A stretch of DNA of 64,000 bases, taken from contig JAWKTK010000014.1 in the NCBI GenBank assembly GCA_041399205.1, positions 124,001-188,000 on the forward strand, in the 5' to 3' direction. Positions 1 to 10,600 of this stretch are shown in pieces. The notes beneath the pieces were generated by a model. That model worked only from the letters and a program-made list of their open reading frames with translations. It was not told the DNA's origin and searched no databases. The position numbers and the translations under genes are program-made. The first letter of the stretch is position 1. The number at the start of each line of letters is the position of its first letter. The stretch comes from JAGQOZ01 sp041399205. GTDB lineage: Bacteria; Planctomycetota; Planctomycetia; Pirellulales; Pirellulaceae.

Positions 1-633
1 GAGCAGCGAGGCGTCATCACAGATGAGATCTTGGGCGTGAGGTCGGTCACTTTAGCCGATATGAATCAGGATGGACGAATCGACGTCCTAGCGACAACTC
101 GCTATCTGCCGCCGGACACGCGAGTTGATTGGTCCGACCAGCGCATCCGTATCATTGAACAGAATGCCGATGGGACGTTTGCACAGCCTCGGTTGATCGC
201 CGAGACTCGTCATACGGTCGCCAGCGAAGTTGCGGTTGCGGACCTGGATTTCGATGGGGACCTGGATATTTTGATTGCCAGCGATGTGTACAACGACGAG
301 TTATTCATCTTTCGCCAGCGTGTTGTGGGAGATGCGAATGATGACGGGGTCTTTGATTCGAGTGATTTGGTGTTGGTATTTCAATCGGGCGAGTACGAAG
401 ATGGCGACCGCGAGAATTCAACGTTCTCCGAAGGTGACTGGAACGGCGATCTGGAATTCACCACCGCCGACCTTGTGCTGGCCTTTCAAGTCGGCAATTT
501 CAGTCAAAACGCCGTGGCCAATCAGACTCAGCGGGAAGATCCGATGCTAGTCGACATCGCCAGCGCGTTGGAAAGAGACGAGAAAAAATTCCGCGCCGCG
601 TTAGCACCGGAACGACGTTCGTGGCTTAGCTAG
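1..633 (+). CDS. Secreted FG-GAP/VCBS repeat protein with dockerin-like C-terminus (5' partial)
   Basis: The reading frame is open from base 1 and ends at TAG 631-633, so only about the last 210 residues are present. Two calcium-loop motifs of FG-GAP/VCBS type are visible (MNQDGRIDVL and LDFDGDLDIL), which are blades of a secreted beta-propeller. They are followed by a paired EF-hand/dockerin-like unit (GDANDDGVFDSSDLVLVF, then GDWNGDLEFTTADLVLAF). The same type of C-terminal unit occurs in the giant protein at 7601-13330. Dockerin-like tails of this kind are common at the ends of planctomycete extracellular proteins, where their partner is mostly unknown. No lysine- or arginine-rich anchor or C-terminal membrane segment is seen. 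The rest of the protein lies outside the window, so its binding target cannot be stated. Confidence 0.8.
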   Translation, partial: EQRGVITDEILGVRSVTLADMNQDGRIDVLATTRYLPPDTRVDWSDQRIRIIEQNADGTFAQPRLIAETRHTVASEVAVADLDFDGDLDILIASDVYNDELFIFRQRVVGDANDDGVFDSSDLVLVFQSGEYEDGDRENSTFSEGDWNGDLEFTTADLVLAFQVGNFSQNAVANQTQREDPMLVDIASALERDEKKFRAALAPERRSWLS

Positions 634-1406
634 CTATTCGCTGTCGGCAAGAAGGCTATCGTTTCCACAAGTGGCACAATTCGGATTTCTGGCCAGCTGA
701 AATTTGCGAAACTTCATCGTACGCAAATCGGCCGTTATCATTTGTCCGTCGAGTGTTTCGCCAAAGCCTGCCAGAATCTTGATCGCCTCGATGGCGCCTT
801 TAAACAGGCGACCATTCCCGACACAGCTCCAAACACCGGGAATTCTCGCTTCCAAGCCGGCGGTTTGTCCGGATACAGACAACGCACGCAAGGCGTTTGG
901 CCGGGGCGAACCGTAAAAATATGTGCTTCCAGATCATACATGGCACATTCGACCAGCGGTTTGCGATGTCGCACGGCAGCGTCATTCATGGCGAACCGCT
1001 CTTCGAACAGCGGCGCACAGTCAACCACCACATCCACTTCTCGAATCAAGCGATCTGCGTTGTTCACCGAAATATTTTCTGGAACGGTGGTGATCTCAAG
1101 TCGAGGATTCAAATCCAGCAGACGTTGCCGAGCGGATTCGACTCGCGATGTGCCGAGTCGATCATGCGTCATCAACAATTGTCGATTCAGATCACTGGGC
1201 TTGATGTTACCGGCATGCGCCAAGACCAAACGGCCGACTCCCGCGGCGGCCAATTCGTACGCAACCACGCTGCCCAATCCACCGACTCGCGAAATCAACG
1301 CCGTGGAACCCTTGAGTTTTTGTTGGCCGGCTTCGCCAAAATCGGGAACCCAAAGCTGCCATTCGTAGATCGCTTTTTCTTCGTCGGATAGAGGACGTGG
1401 TTGCAT
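634..1406 (-). CDS. ThiF/MoeB/HesA-family adenylyltransferase (frameshifted)
   Basis: E1-like enzyme that would adenylate the C-terminal Gly-Gly of a ubiquitin-like sulfur carrier, here the MoaD encoded just upstream. The nucleotide-binding segment reads SRVGGLGS, followed by the conserved NRQLL (Arg that contacts ATP) and a DVVVDCAP strand. Zinc-binding pairs CVRC and CATC lie in the C-terminal half. The frame starting at 1406 runs out at 738 with an unrelated tail. The family sequence (GAIEAIKILAGFG, then CATCG) continues in another frame to 634. The switch falls at about 803 in an A-run, where one extra A restores the frame. The composite is about 257 residues, normal for MoeB/ThiF. It is last in a three-gene minus-strand operon after the ABC ATPase and MoaD. 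The first Gly of the usual GxGGLGS is Arg here. MoeB rather than ThiF is inferred from the MoaD neighbour. Confidence 0.75.
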
Positions 1407-1449
1407 GAGTTTGATTCTGGTTCGGGTTACATGGAAACAGGACTAACGT

Positions 1450-1731
1450 TTAACCGCCGCTGATGGCCGACACCAAGGCGACTTGGTCTCCGTCTGTAAG
1501 CGGTTGTTGGAGCACGTCGCCGCTGCACTGTTGGTCATTGATGCAGATGATCAAGGACGGCAGAAACCGGCCGTTTGGGTCCAGCGCGAACTGACGAAAC
1601 GTCGGCGAATGTTCCTTGTCCAAGCACGAAATCATCGCTTGAATGTTGGCATTGGGTGGCAAGTCAACAACGGTTTCGGCCAGTCCTAAAGCGGCTTTTA
1701 GTTGCGTGGTGAATTGAACGGTAATCTTCAT
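1450..1731 (-). CDS. moaD: MoaD/ThiS-family sulfur carrier (molybdopterin synthase small subunit)
   Basis: A 93-residue protein with the beta-grasp pattern of MoaD: an N-terminal KITVQFTTQLKAALG strand-helix start, a central PNGRFLPSLIICIND strand, DGDQVALVSAISGG at the end. The last two residues are Gly-Gly, the carrier's functional thiocarboxylate site. It would deliver sulfur during molybdopterin synthesis. Its ATG overlaps the stop of the upstream ABC ATPase by 4 bases, so the two are translationally coupled, and the ThiF/MoeB-like activating enzyme follows after about 40 bases. ThiS is the alternative, but no thiamine gene is nearby. Confidence 0.82.
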   Translation of the reverse strand: MKITVQFTTQLKAALGLAETVVDLPPNANIQAMISCLDKEHSPTFRQFALDPNGRFLPSLIICINDQQCSGDVLQQPLTDGDQVALVSAISGG

Positions 1732-2414
1732 TCAGAAACCTCGGCGGACGCGGATACCGAATCGGGCGATTCGTCCGTAATGTCGTGGATTTGTTGTTGG
1801 TGTAATCGAAAGATGCGATCACCCAGGATTTTCGCTTCGGAGCGACTGTGTGTGATGTGTAGCGCGGTAAAGCGAGCGACCGATTGAACTCGGCGAATCA
1901 CATCGTACAGCGTTTGACGAGTCGTTTCGTCAAGGGCGCTGAGTGGTTCGTCCAGCAGCAGAAACTTCGGGTGAAACGAGATCGCTCGGCCAAGTGCCAC
2001 TCGCTGCCCTTCCCCGCCGCTCAATCCCTGCGGTTGGCGTTGCAGCAGGTGTTCAATTTCCAGCAGTTCCGCAATTTCGTGAACTCGTTCCTTGATTTGA
2101 GCAGTCTTCCACTTGCGGATTTCTAAGGCAAATGCCAAGTGATCAAAAATGGTCATTGTCGGAAACAGAGCGGCATCTTGAGGAACGTAGCCGATGCCTC
2201 GTTCTGACGGCCGCAGACGGGTGACTTCTCGTCCACCTAAGCGGATGGAACCCGATTGTACTTTTCGCAGGCCGCAGATCGATTCCAGTACCGAAGTTAT
2301 GCCGCAGCCGCTGCGGCCCATCAAAACCGCGAATTCGCCCTTTTGCACTTGAAAACAAATGTCCTGCAACTGAAAGCCGGGATAACGAATGCACAGATTC
2401 TGAACTTCGATCAC
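1728..2414 (-). CDS. ABC transporter ATP-binding protein (molybdate/sulfate type) with altered Walker A
   Basis: A 228-residue ABC ATPase. Visible motifs are Walker A-like GRSGCGITS (about residues 33-41), a Q-loop (VPQD), the signature LSGGEGQR, Walker B LLLDEPLSALD and the H-switch THS. It resembles ModC/PotA-type importer ATPases but has no C-terminal TOBE domain. The Walker A lysine is replaced by isoleucine (codon ATA), although every other motif is intact. A single A-to-T error in AAA would also explain this. The overlap with moaD suggests a link to molybdenum supply, but no permease or binding protein is adjacent, so the substrate is inferred only from context. Confidence 0.75.
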   Translation of the reverse strand: MIEVQNLCIRYPGFQLQDICFQVQKGEFAVLMGRSGCGITSVLESICGLRKVQSGSIRLGGREVTRLRPSERGIGYVPQDAALFPTMTIFDHLAFALEIRKWKTAQIKERVHEIAELLEIEHLLQRQPQGLSGGEGQRVALGRAISFHPKFLLLDEPLSALDETTRQTLYDVIRRVQSVARFTALHITHSRSEAKILGDRIFRLHQQQIHDITDESPDSVSASAEVSE

Positions 2415-2551
2415 GGCGAGTTACCAAATGGGAATAGCGGGACGGGCAGGAATTCTACGATGCCTCACGGGCGCGAAATACATGCTTTTAGAATAACGCG
2501 CCAAGCGAAAAATCCAAGGTGCCAGTTGTGCCGTTTTGTCTCGACCACGCG

Positions 2552-3293
2552 TTAGCCAATCACCCAGCGATAGACGCCAATCATCAAACTGGAGGCGAGA
2601 TTCACGGTGAAGGTCCAGCGAGCCAACGTTCGCTTCTTGGGCGAAGGTGGTGCGTCATACGCGGCAATTCGCATCAACAAATACATCGAATAGAAATTTA
2701 GCAGCGGCGGTAACAGCATTATTCCTAAGACGCTGGCACGCCAAGCGCGATCAATCATCGCGTCCACTTCTTCCTCTTGTTCCGCCAAGAATTCATGGCC
2801 AGGTTGTTGGTCGATTTCTTCACCTGCGATCGCGGCCGGAGCGAAGGGGTTGGGCGTGCCGACGCCTGCTGCTTCATCCGATGGCACGAACTGCGACGTT
2901 GGCGGCGTGGTAACGTCCAGCGGAGCTTGTGATTCGGTTTCGCAGCGAATCAGCGACTTGCCGCAGTGGCCGTGCGAATTCGGATCGATGGGCTTGGCAA
3001 TTCCAGCAGATTTCAAAGCCTGGATCCACTTCTTCTTGGCATCGACCGCACAGCCAACCCGAAACGCTGCCGTCATCTTGAAGTGACAACAACACTTGGT
3101 TCGCTTGTTCGACATCTTCCGCAGCCACTTGCAAACGAACTCCGCCCAGCGCGGACCCGACGTGAGAAAGCATGTTGGCCACATTCGTACCGCTAACATG
3201 AGCGCGAATGCCTTGTGCCACCAGATGTGATTGAATCAGCTGAGCGATGTGAGCGTTGGGATAGCGAGCGACCGTGACGAGTTTTTCTGTCAT
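2552..3293 (-). CDS. DUF2007-domain membrane protein with zinc-ribbon motif (frameshifted)
   Basis: The start is set at ATG 3293 (MTEKLVTVARYPNAHIAQL). Upstream in-frame codons only overlap the kinase gene. The N-terminal 75 residues look like DUF2007, a small ferredoxin-like domain thought to act in signalling. A zinc-ribbon-like CGRC...CWNC pair follows. The frame then breaks near 2997 (an extra C in a CCC run) and the second half continues in another frame with DPNSHGHCGKSLIRCE, an acidic proline-rich linker and two membrane helices at the C-terminus (VLGIMLLPPLLNFYSMYLL and a last one ending GVYRWVIG). The composite is about 247 residues. It lies 22 bases downstream of the kinase gene, so the two are probably co-transcribed and it may be a membrane partner in kinase signalling. 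Function is unknown. Confidence 0.65.
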
Positions 3294-3315
3294 CGTGTGT
3301 GAACGTCGCCAACCG

Positions 3316-4440
3316 CTAGGACAGGGTTTCCATTTCCTTGAGTTCTTCCAGCCACAAGCGAATCTCATTGTCATATTCTGATGCCAAATTGGTCATCACC
3401 AATTGACGATGAAACGCAGCGGCTCCTTCCTTGACCAAATCGGCCGCTTCGGCACTGGGGAACCGCAAAACAGGATCGGGCGCAATCAGGCCTCGGCAAA
3501 AATTCATCAATAACTCGTTGCACGTGATTTCTTCGGGCAGGATTTCGTGCAATCGCTGAGGCAACATGCGTTTGGCCTCCAGAAGTTGTCGATAGGAATT
3601 CTTGCCGGGAAATGCGGGTACGCCAGAAAGCATTTCAATTAACACGTAGCCCAGGCTGGCCAAGTCGCTGCGCGGAGTGCATTCGCTGCCTTCTAAAACT
3701 TCAGGCGCGGCGTAACGAGGCGTACAAGTTTTCAGCGGTGGCGGATCGTCCAAGGCAAAAGCCGATCCAATGTCCACAATCTTGGCGTTGCCGGTTCGCT
3801 TCAGCATGATGTTGGCTGGCTTGATGTCGGTATGCACAATGCCGTCGCGATGTAACGCTGCCAATGCCGCCAAGCAGTCTCGCATAATTGCTACGGCTAC
3901 ACCGGGCTTGAAACGCGGCTGCACGGGGCCTCGAGAAATCACCACGCGATTCAGATATTCCCAACGCTTGTTACTGACGCGTTCTCGGACTTTTTCCACC
4001 AGATTGTTGTTCAGTAGTTGTCGAATGTCGTAACCGTCGACCCATTCCATCACCATCATGCGAATGCGGCGCCGGTCGACAAAATTTTGTACGTCTAGCA
4101 AGTTGTCTTGCTGAATCTGAGCGACTTTGGCGGATACATGTGCGATCCGAGTCATCGCTTCTTCATACGAAGCCAGCGTTTCATACCGATTTGGCGAAAA
4201 GATCTTGAGTGCCACCGGCAGCGTGAAACCATCCGCACCGCGACGTTCGCTAAGGAACACAACGCCCTGCCCTCCTTCGCCCAACAGTCGAAGCAAACGT
4301 TGGTGCGTGGTCCAGTGCAGGCGTTGTTCATGAATCAGTTCTTCATAGCGATTGAAAAGATCCTGATCAAACGACGGTTTCTGCTTGCCATGGCGATGTG
4401 TAATTGTCTGGTTGAGGTCAAACATGGTAGTGGTGTTCAT
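3316..4440 (-). CDS. Atypical serine/threonine protein kinase
   Basis: A 374-residue soluble kinase. The glycine loop is GEGGQG (residues 54-59) and the ATP-binding lysine is in VALK (about 79). The catalytic loop is HTDIKPAN (203-210, Thr instead of the common Arg of HRD). The metal-binding motif is DIG instead of DFG (223-225), and AAPE follows at about 244. All residues needed for catalysis (Lys, Asp, Asn, Asp) are present, so it should be active. The Arg loss in HxD suggests it does not need activation-loop phosphorylation. No membrane segment or sensor domain is visible, and the C-terminal part is a short helical tail. The downstream DUF2007 membrane protein is likely its operon partner. 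Confidence 0.85.
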   Translation of the reverse strand: MNTTTMFDLNQTITHRHGKQKPSFDQDLFNRYEELIHEQRLHWTTHQRLLRLLGEGGQGVVFLSERRGADGFTLPVALKIFSPNRYETLASYEEAMTRIAHVSAKVAQIQQDNLLDVQNFVDRRRIRMMVMEWVDGYDIRQLLNNNLVEKVRERVSNKRWEYLNRVVISRGPVQPRFKPGVAVAIMRDCLAALAALHRDGIVHTDIKPANIMLKRTGNAKIVDIGSAFALDDPPPLKTCTPRYAAPEVLEGSECTPRSDLASLGYVLIEMLSGVPAFPGKNSYRQLLEAKRMLPQRLHEILPEEITCNELLMNFCRGLIAPDPVLRFPSAEAADLVKEGAAAFHRQLVMTNLASEYDNEIRLWLEELKEMETLS

Positions 4441-4520
4441 TGCGTCTGTGTCTCTAACTGGCTACTTGGGTCAAGAGGATGTTTGTCAAATGAACGAACT
4501 GCCGCATGAGGAAGATCACG

Positions 4521-5558
4521 CTATTCTATCCGAATTCGATGTTCTGGACGCGGAAATCCCAACGGTTTGTCCACCAAGTTCAATAAGGGTTGGCCATCAC
4601 GATAGCGAACCAGATTCTGGCAAAAAAAGTCTGTCGTATCGTTCACTCGATGAGCTGACTGCGCGCCGACATGCGGCGTGATAATCACGTTGGTTCGATC
4701 CCAGAGTTGACTATCCGTGGCCAAAGGCTCTTCTTCCGTCACATCAAGTCCCGCTCCAAGTAACGTGCCGTCATCCAACGCTTGATTCAACGCCGATTCT
4801 GAAACCACCTTGCCTCGAGCAACATTGATCAGATAGCTTCCTTTTTTCATCCGAGCGAACCGAGCTGGATCGAACATGCCGGCTGTTTGTGAATTCAGCG
4901 GCAGCGCCAAGATCACAACGTCTGATTCGGATAGCAGGCGATCGGTTTGCGAATCGTCCCACAGTTGTTCTACGTAGGTTGGTTTGTCGACCGGAAACAT
5001 GTCGGTCGCTAAGATTCGAACTGAAAACGGTGATAAGACCTTGGCAATGCGACGGCCGTTTCCGCCAAATCCGATAATGCCCACCGTCTTGCCATGCAAG
5101 TCATCCGTGGGACGGCGAACGAACTGTCTGGCTTGCTGCTGCCGATAGAAGACGACGGCGTTTCGCAAGACGCCAAATAGCAGTGCAAACGTTTGTTCGG
5201 CCACTTGATTGGCAAACAGTCCCGACGCACTGGTCACGGGAATTTCGGATGCAATCACTTCGGGAACCAAGCAATGGTCCATTCCGGCGGCCGATGATTG
5301 GATCCACTGCAAGCGACCTTGTTGGACCACTTCCGCCCAAGGCAGCGGCTTTTCCTTGGCATGGCCGCAAAAAATGTCGGCATCCAAAATCATTTGGTCA
5401 ATGTTCTGTTGATCTGCCAAGCGAACGTGCGACGACGGCGCGGCTTGGCGTATCTGATCAAGATTTTCGGGGGACACCGGATAACAAATGACGATGGTCT
5501 TGCCATCCAAACTGCACGGCTGCGGCATTCCTGTTCCTTTAGGCGACCGATGCGACAT
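4521..5558 (-). CDS. D-2-hydroxyacid dehydrogenase (NAD-binding)
   Basis: A 345-residue D-isomer-specific 2-hydroxyacid dehydrogenase. The Rossmann motif is GIIGFGGNG (about 160-168). Catalytic residues are visible: Arg248 in INVARGK, Glu277 in DVTEEEPL and His296 in TPHVG. The N-terminal substrate domain has the WIQSSAAGMDH segment typical of the family. It would reduce or oxidise a 2-keto or 2-hydroxy acid such as glyoxylate, hydroxypyruvate or 3-phosphoglycerate, but the sequence does not fix the substrate. It could start at Met11 (MPQPCSLDGK) instead of Met1. It sits between the kinase gene (same strand, 80 bases on) and the MATE gene (divergent). Confidence 0.88.
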   Translation of the reverse strand: MSHRSPKGTGMPQPCSLDGKTIVICYPVSPENLDQIRQAAPSSHVRLADQQNIDQMILDADIFCGHAKEKPLPWAEVVQQGRLQWIQSSAAGMDHCLVPEVIASEIPVTSASGLFANQVAEQTFALLFGVLRNAVVFYRQQQARQFVRRPTDDLHGKTVGIIGFGGNGRRIAKVLSPFSVRILATDMFPVDKPTYVEQLWDDSQTDRLLSESDVVILALPLNSQTAGMFDPARFARMKKGSYLINVARGKVVSESALNQALDDGTLLGAGLDVTEEEPLATDSQLWDRTNVIITPHVGAQSAHRVNDTTDFFCQNLVRYRDGQPLLNLVDKPLGFPRPEHRIRIE

Positions 5559-5839
5559 GATTCGGCCAAACTTGATAAGCTTCCTGCATTGTCCAATTCC
5601 GATTCGCTATTTTCGCCTTTTTCGCGGGATGGCGGAAGACCGCCCCGCCATGTTATTTTCCAGAAAACAAGGAAATAGACAGACAGGCAAGGAAAAACGG
5701 GGTGCGAACCGGCAGTTTCGAACCAGTGCATTCGTTCGTTTTCAGCGAACCATGTCGACTCGATTCCGCTCCCTGGCTTGGCTCGAAATGTCGCGAGACT
5801 GTTTGGAAATCGTTTGGCCTCATACGAAAGCGGAAACCC

Positions 5840-7355
5840 TTGAAGTCTGAAACCGATGCAAGCGAACAACGCGCCACTTGGTGGAGTCGGCCCAGCGGCG
5901 GTCGAGATGTCTGGCGCATTGCCTTGCCGTTGGTGATTTCTACCACGTCTTGGACGCTGATGCACTTCATGGATCGCGTCTTTTTGTCATGGCATTCGAC
6001 AGCGGCAGTGGCGGCGTCCATGCCGGCGGGCATGCTTTACTTTTCGCTGCTCTGCTGCCCCTTGGGAATTGCTTCGGTACGTCACCACGTTTATCGCTCA
6101 GTATTTTGGTGCGAACCGACCGGATCGAATCGGACTGGCACTGTGGCAAGGAATTTGGATCGGCCTGGCTGCCGTTCCGTTGTTTGTCTTGTTCGTTCCG
6201 TTCGCGCCAACGCTGTTTTCCTTGGCCGGGCATGAACCCGACGTTGCCAAACTGGAGACGACGTATTTCCAGGTTGTTGCCTTTGGCGGTGGAGCGGCGG
6301 TGATGGCGGCGGCATTAGGTTCGTTCTTTACCGGCTTGGGGCACGCACGAGTGGTCATGCTGGTGAACTTGGTGGGTTCGTTGCTGAATGTTGCATTGAA
6401 CTGGATTTTAATCTTTGGTCACTTCGGTGTGCCGGAAATGGGAATCGCCGCACGCTGCATTGGGAACAGTCATCAGCGAATGGGCCAAGGTGGCGATTTT
6501 TGGCTGGGTGCTGAATCGGAGCGAATTTGCCGTTCCGTATTCTATTCATGCTGGACGTCGTTGGGACGGCGAATTGTTTTGGCGATTGATCCGGTTCGGC
6601 GGTCCCAGCGGTTTGCAGATGTTTATTGAAACCACCGCGTTCACCATCTTCTTGTTTCAACTTGGCACATTGGGTGCCGACGCCTTGGCCGCCACGACGA
6701 TTTCCTTCGGAATCAATTCGCTGGCGTTTGTGCCGATGTTAGGGCTAGGTATGGCGGTCACTACGTTGGTGGGCCAACAGTTAGGCGCGAATGCTCCGGA
6801 ACTGGCAGAACGAGCTACTCGGACGTCGTTTGTGTTGGGCGCCGCCTATACCAGTCTTTGGGCCGCAGCGTATTGGTTCATTCCCGACGTTTTTCTGGCG
6901 GCCTATTCGCTTGGCGACGATCCGGTTCGCCACCAAGAGGTGCACGCCATGTGCGTCTTGCTTTTGCGTTTTATCGCGTTTTACAGCTTCTTGGATATGA
7001 CACACATTGTATTCGTCAGTGCCATCAAAGGCGCCGGCGACACTCGCTTTGTTCTGCTCACCACCATCCTGATCGCACCGATACCGATTGTGCTGGGATG
7101 GTTGGGTACCAGCATCTTTCATTGGACGCTGGTTCACTTTTGGATGGTCATTACCAGTTGGATCTGTGCAATCGGCGTCATCTACTTTTGCGATATCAAT
7201 TTGGTCCGTGGCGAACCATGCGAGTCATCGAAGAATCCGTCTGGCCGGAATCACCCGCCGATGCACCGATTCCAAACGGAGTCATACGGGAAACTCGCGG
7301 TGACGACCACTCGCGTGCCGTTAGCGATGGCTATGACCTGAATACTGGTGGCTGA
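5840..7355 (+). CDS. MATE-family multidrug/Na+ antiporter (three frameshifts)
   Basis: A multi-helix exporter of the MATE (NorM/DinF) family, about 505 residues when pieced together. The first segment holds DVWRIALPLVISTTSW and HFMDRVFLSWHS, family features of helix 1 and 2. The frame changes near 6075, giving YVTTFIAQYFGANR, then FGGGAAVMAAALGSFFTGLG. It changes again near 6455, giving ALGTVISEWAKV and a long stretch with SFGINSLAFVPMLGLGMA and VGQQLGA. A last change near 7205 gives WRTMRVIEES, the usual cytoplasmic tail, ending at TGA 7353-7355. TTG 5840 is my best start because no ATG fits between it and the first helix. The membrane segments are intact in every piece, so indel error is more likely than a pseudogene. 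The substrate is unknown. Confidence 0.75.
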
Positions 7356-7600
7356 GTGTTTTTGCAAGTCGGTTGTGATTTTGGACTAGGCAGGTTCGTT
7401 TCCGAGCCGAGATGATTCTGGACCCAGTCGGCTTGCCCGACTGGATTCCTCGATTTTTGGTGTTAGCATAGTGCCGCGATGATTCTCGATACCGAAGCTG
7501 TCCGCGTCAGATTTCCGCGCCGCCCGGATCTGCAATCGCGTTGGGGATCGCGAGAATTCTTTCACTTTCGCGCGAAGTAAATTCGATCACCCATACGGAT

Positions 7601-10600
7601 TTACTTGATTCCATTAACTTCGTTGCCGAGGGCAGCGAAAGCCCTTTTGGCTTTTTTCGAATTCCATCGATCCAATTCGATGCCCGCGAACACTTTGTCT
7701 CTAGCCTTGAGAGATGGATTCAATATCGCTGTCGTTGCCCTGGGGCCAAGTTCGTAACCTCCGTCGGCAAAGGCGGCGACAAAATCACCGCTGTCAAAAA
7801 CTCCATCGAAGTTGAAATCGCCTTGGTCCCATTTTGCCGGTTGCCCTGTTTCGTATAGTCCGGCTGCGAAGACGGCCACGAAGTCACCTGAGTTGAATTC
7901 GCGATCCAAGTTGGCGTCTCCGATATGCGAATTCATGATAGAGCGAATGAAAAAAACGCCGTCACTTGCGCTGACGGTGCCGTCCCCGTCTACATCGAAC
8001 GCCAAATTGTTGCTTCCACCAACAATTGCAGGATGCAGCAGATTCAGGTCTTCCATGTTGATCTCTTCGTCGCAATCAAAATCGCCGACAAGACATTCGG
8101 GCTCGGAACGATTGGTGGTCCAGTAGAGATCGTCCAGAACTAAGGCCCTCCCTGTAGCCGTTTGATTGTCGTTCAGTATAGTGACACTGCTTACGACTGG
8201 CGTCTCCGAAGTAAATCCCCAGAACCCTTCTCGATTGCTAGGATCATTCCAAAGTGATACTCCTGCAGAAAGTTCGCTGATCAAGTTCCCATTTTCGTCG
8301 AAAAGCTGGATTGTGAGCGTTTCGATGTCACCATGAATTCCGGTCGCGATAAAGCTCCCGACTCCCGTAACCGGCTCTGCGAATTCAATTCTCAGCGGAG
8401 CAACATTGTTCGGGTAGGCGGCATAGACGTGACTTCCATCCTCACCGTAGGTGCCGTCGTAACCGTCCAGCGGTTCGATCGATGTTGGGTCGCCCTCCAG
8501 ATAAATTCCTTCGAGTGAACGCCCTGCAGGAGGATCCGAATCAAACCTCACGCCTAGCTCTGCGAACAGGGCGTCTCTGTCTATCGCGCCGACGGGCAAA
8601 TCGTCAAACGTCAGTACTGACGCATCGGGCCCGAGCTGATCGACAAAGGTCGTTTGGAATTCGTCAGCGAGTTCCGAGAAACCAGTCACCGGAAGAATCG
8701 GTCCGGTTTCAATAAAACACGGCTCCCATACTCGGAACGTATCCCGATTGATGAAGTTTAGATCTTCGATTCGCTCGTTATTTCGTAGTGAGACGAAGTG
8801 CCTTCCATCGGTAGGTGTCTCTGGCGAGTACTGAGGCGCCATGGGCGGAAATGGGCCATTGTTCGGAGGAGATAATACTTCTCTCACCGAGTATGTGCCT
8901 GGGATTACGCCCTCAAACCAATACAGTCCGTTCACTCCGTTCATGGACATTGTGGTCTGCGTGTCGACGACGTTTCCTTTCATGTCTACTAGCTCGATTG
9001 GCACACCATTTAGAGGAGCATCATGATCGTATTGCACGCACAGCTGGATAAAATCGACGGCAGTATCATCTTGGACACGGACGTCTAGCTGCTGATATGA
9101 CTCCATTAACGCGATCACTGAAGCCGGAATGGGAATCGTAAGTGCGAGACCGTTCGGATAGTTCGCGGCGTCCCAAGCATTAGGCAAAAATCCACTGGTA
9201 CCTGATGCTGGATCAAATCCAATTCGGGTTCCAAATGATCCAGGTAAGTACGCTCCGGCTGCATCGACGATGCCTAAATTGATTCCATCGTTGACCGAAC
9301 CGATTGCTGGCTTTAGGCCAATCCGCAAACTCGCCGAAACAATGTTGCTCGGCAGTCCAGTGATTGAGTCAATGAAGTTTCGGTCTCGCGCCGCGTCGTC
9401 GTAGCCTTTCACAGCAAGCCCTGAATTGTTCACGAGTAATTGCAAGTTAGAGCTCGGGCTACTTGGTTCGAGGTTGCCAGTAGCGAAGTCGTCACGCACG
9501 CCGCCAGTTCCTGTTTCATTGCGCCAGTTCCTTGTCGTGCGAAGGATTTTCTGGCCGTGAATCGAACCAGAGACTCGTTGATTGCCGAACATCAATTCAT
9601 CAGCGACGACCGTTTCGTATTGGCCGGGCACTAACATCGCTTGGCCTTCGAAAGCTACTTTTTCTTCACCAACTTCGACGGTCACATCGACTGAAGCTGG
9701 CGTGGTTGGTTGCGCACCGTCCGGAACTACCTCGGATAGCGTATAGGTTCCAGCCCTCAAACCCGTGAACCAAAGTTCGCCATTCTTGTCCGTTGTTCCC
9801 GAAAGCAGATCGTCTACGCCATCGCCATCTGAGTCGCCAGTCAGCGCGAACCAAACGTCGGCCCACGGTTTGTCAACGTCAGGATTGTATTTGCCGTCGC
9901 CATCGACATCCTCGTATTTGAACCCATGAATTGAACTCGGAGGCGCGTTGCCAAAGTTCAAGCGTGGATCAACGTGTTCGAATTGGTCGGGACGCAACAT
10001 CGCTTGCCCTGGAAAGGCGACGATCTCAACGTCATATTCAAACAACTCGATGTCGACTGAAGCGGGTGTACTCGGAAAGTAGGCCCCCAGTTCTTCGGTG
10101 ACCTTATACGTCTGTCCCGGAATAAGGTCCAAGGCCCAGAACTCACCATTTTCATCCGTGTGAACAATCGTGACGTCTTCGACGCCGTCGCCATCCGAGT
10201 CGCCCACGATGCTGAACTTGATGTGAGGCATTGGCATGTCTTTGTTTGGATCGTAAACGCCATCGCCGTTTGTGTCGATGAATTTAAAACCGTGAATCGA
10301 ACCTGTATCGCGGTTGTTGCCAAAGTCGATTCCTGACACAGGGAAACCAAGATCGACCAAGATGGGATCGCTCGGGCCGGATGTTTGGTGCCAACCCGGT
10401 TTGACGATTTCACGGACTATGAACTGAGATTGGAAGGGCTCGTCGGGAACCGGAATGTCCGGCAAATCGTCAAACCAGTACAGCCCAGATTCTGTTCGAG
10501 GATCAATACGGCCATCGCCATTCAAATCGTGGTCATGAGTAACTTGGCTCGCGATCACGGTGCCGGGATTGTTCGGGTCCGAAATCTCGATCGTCCAACC

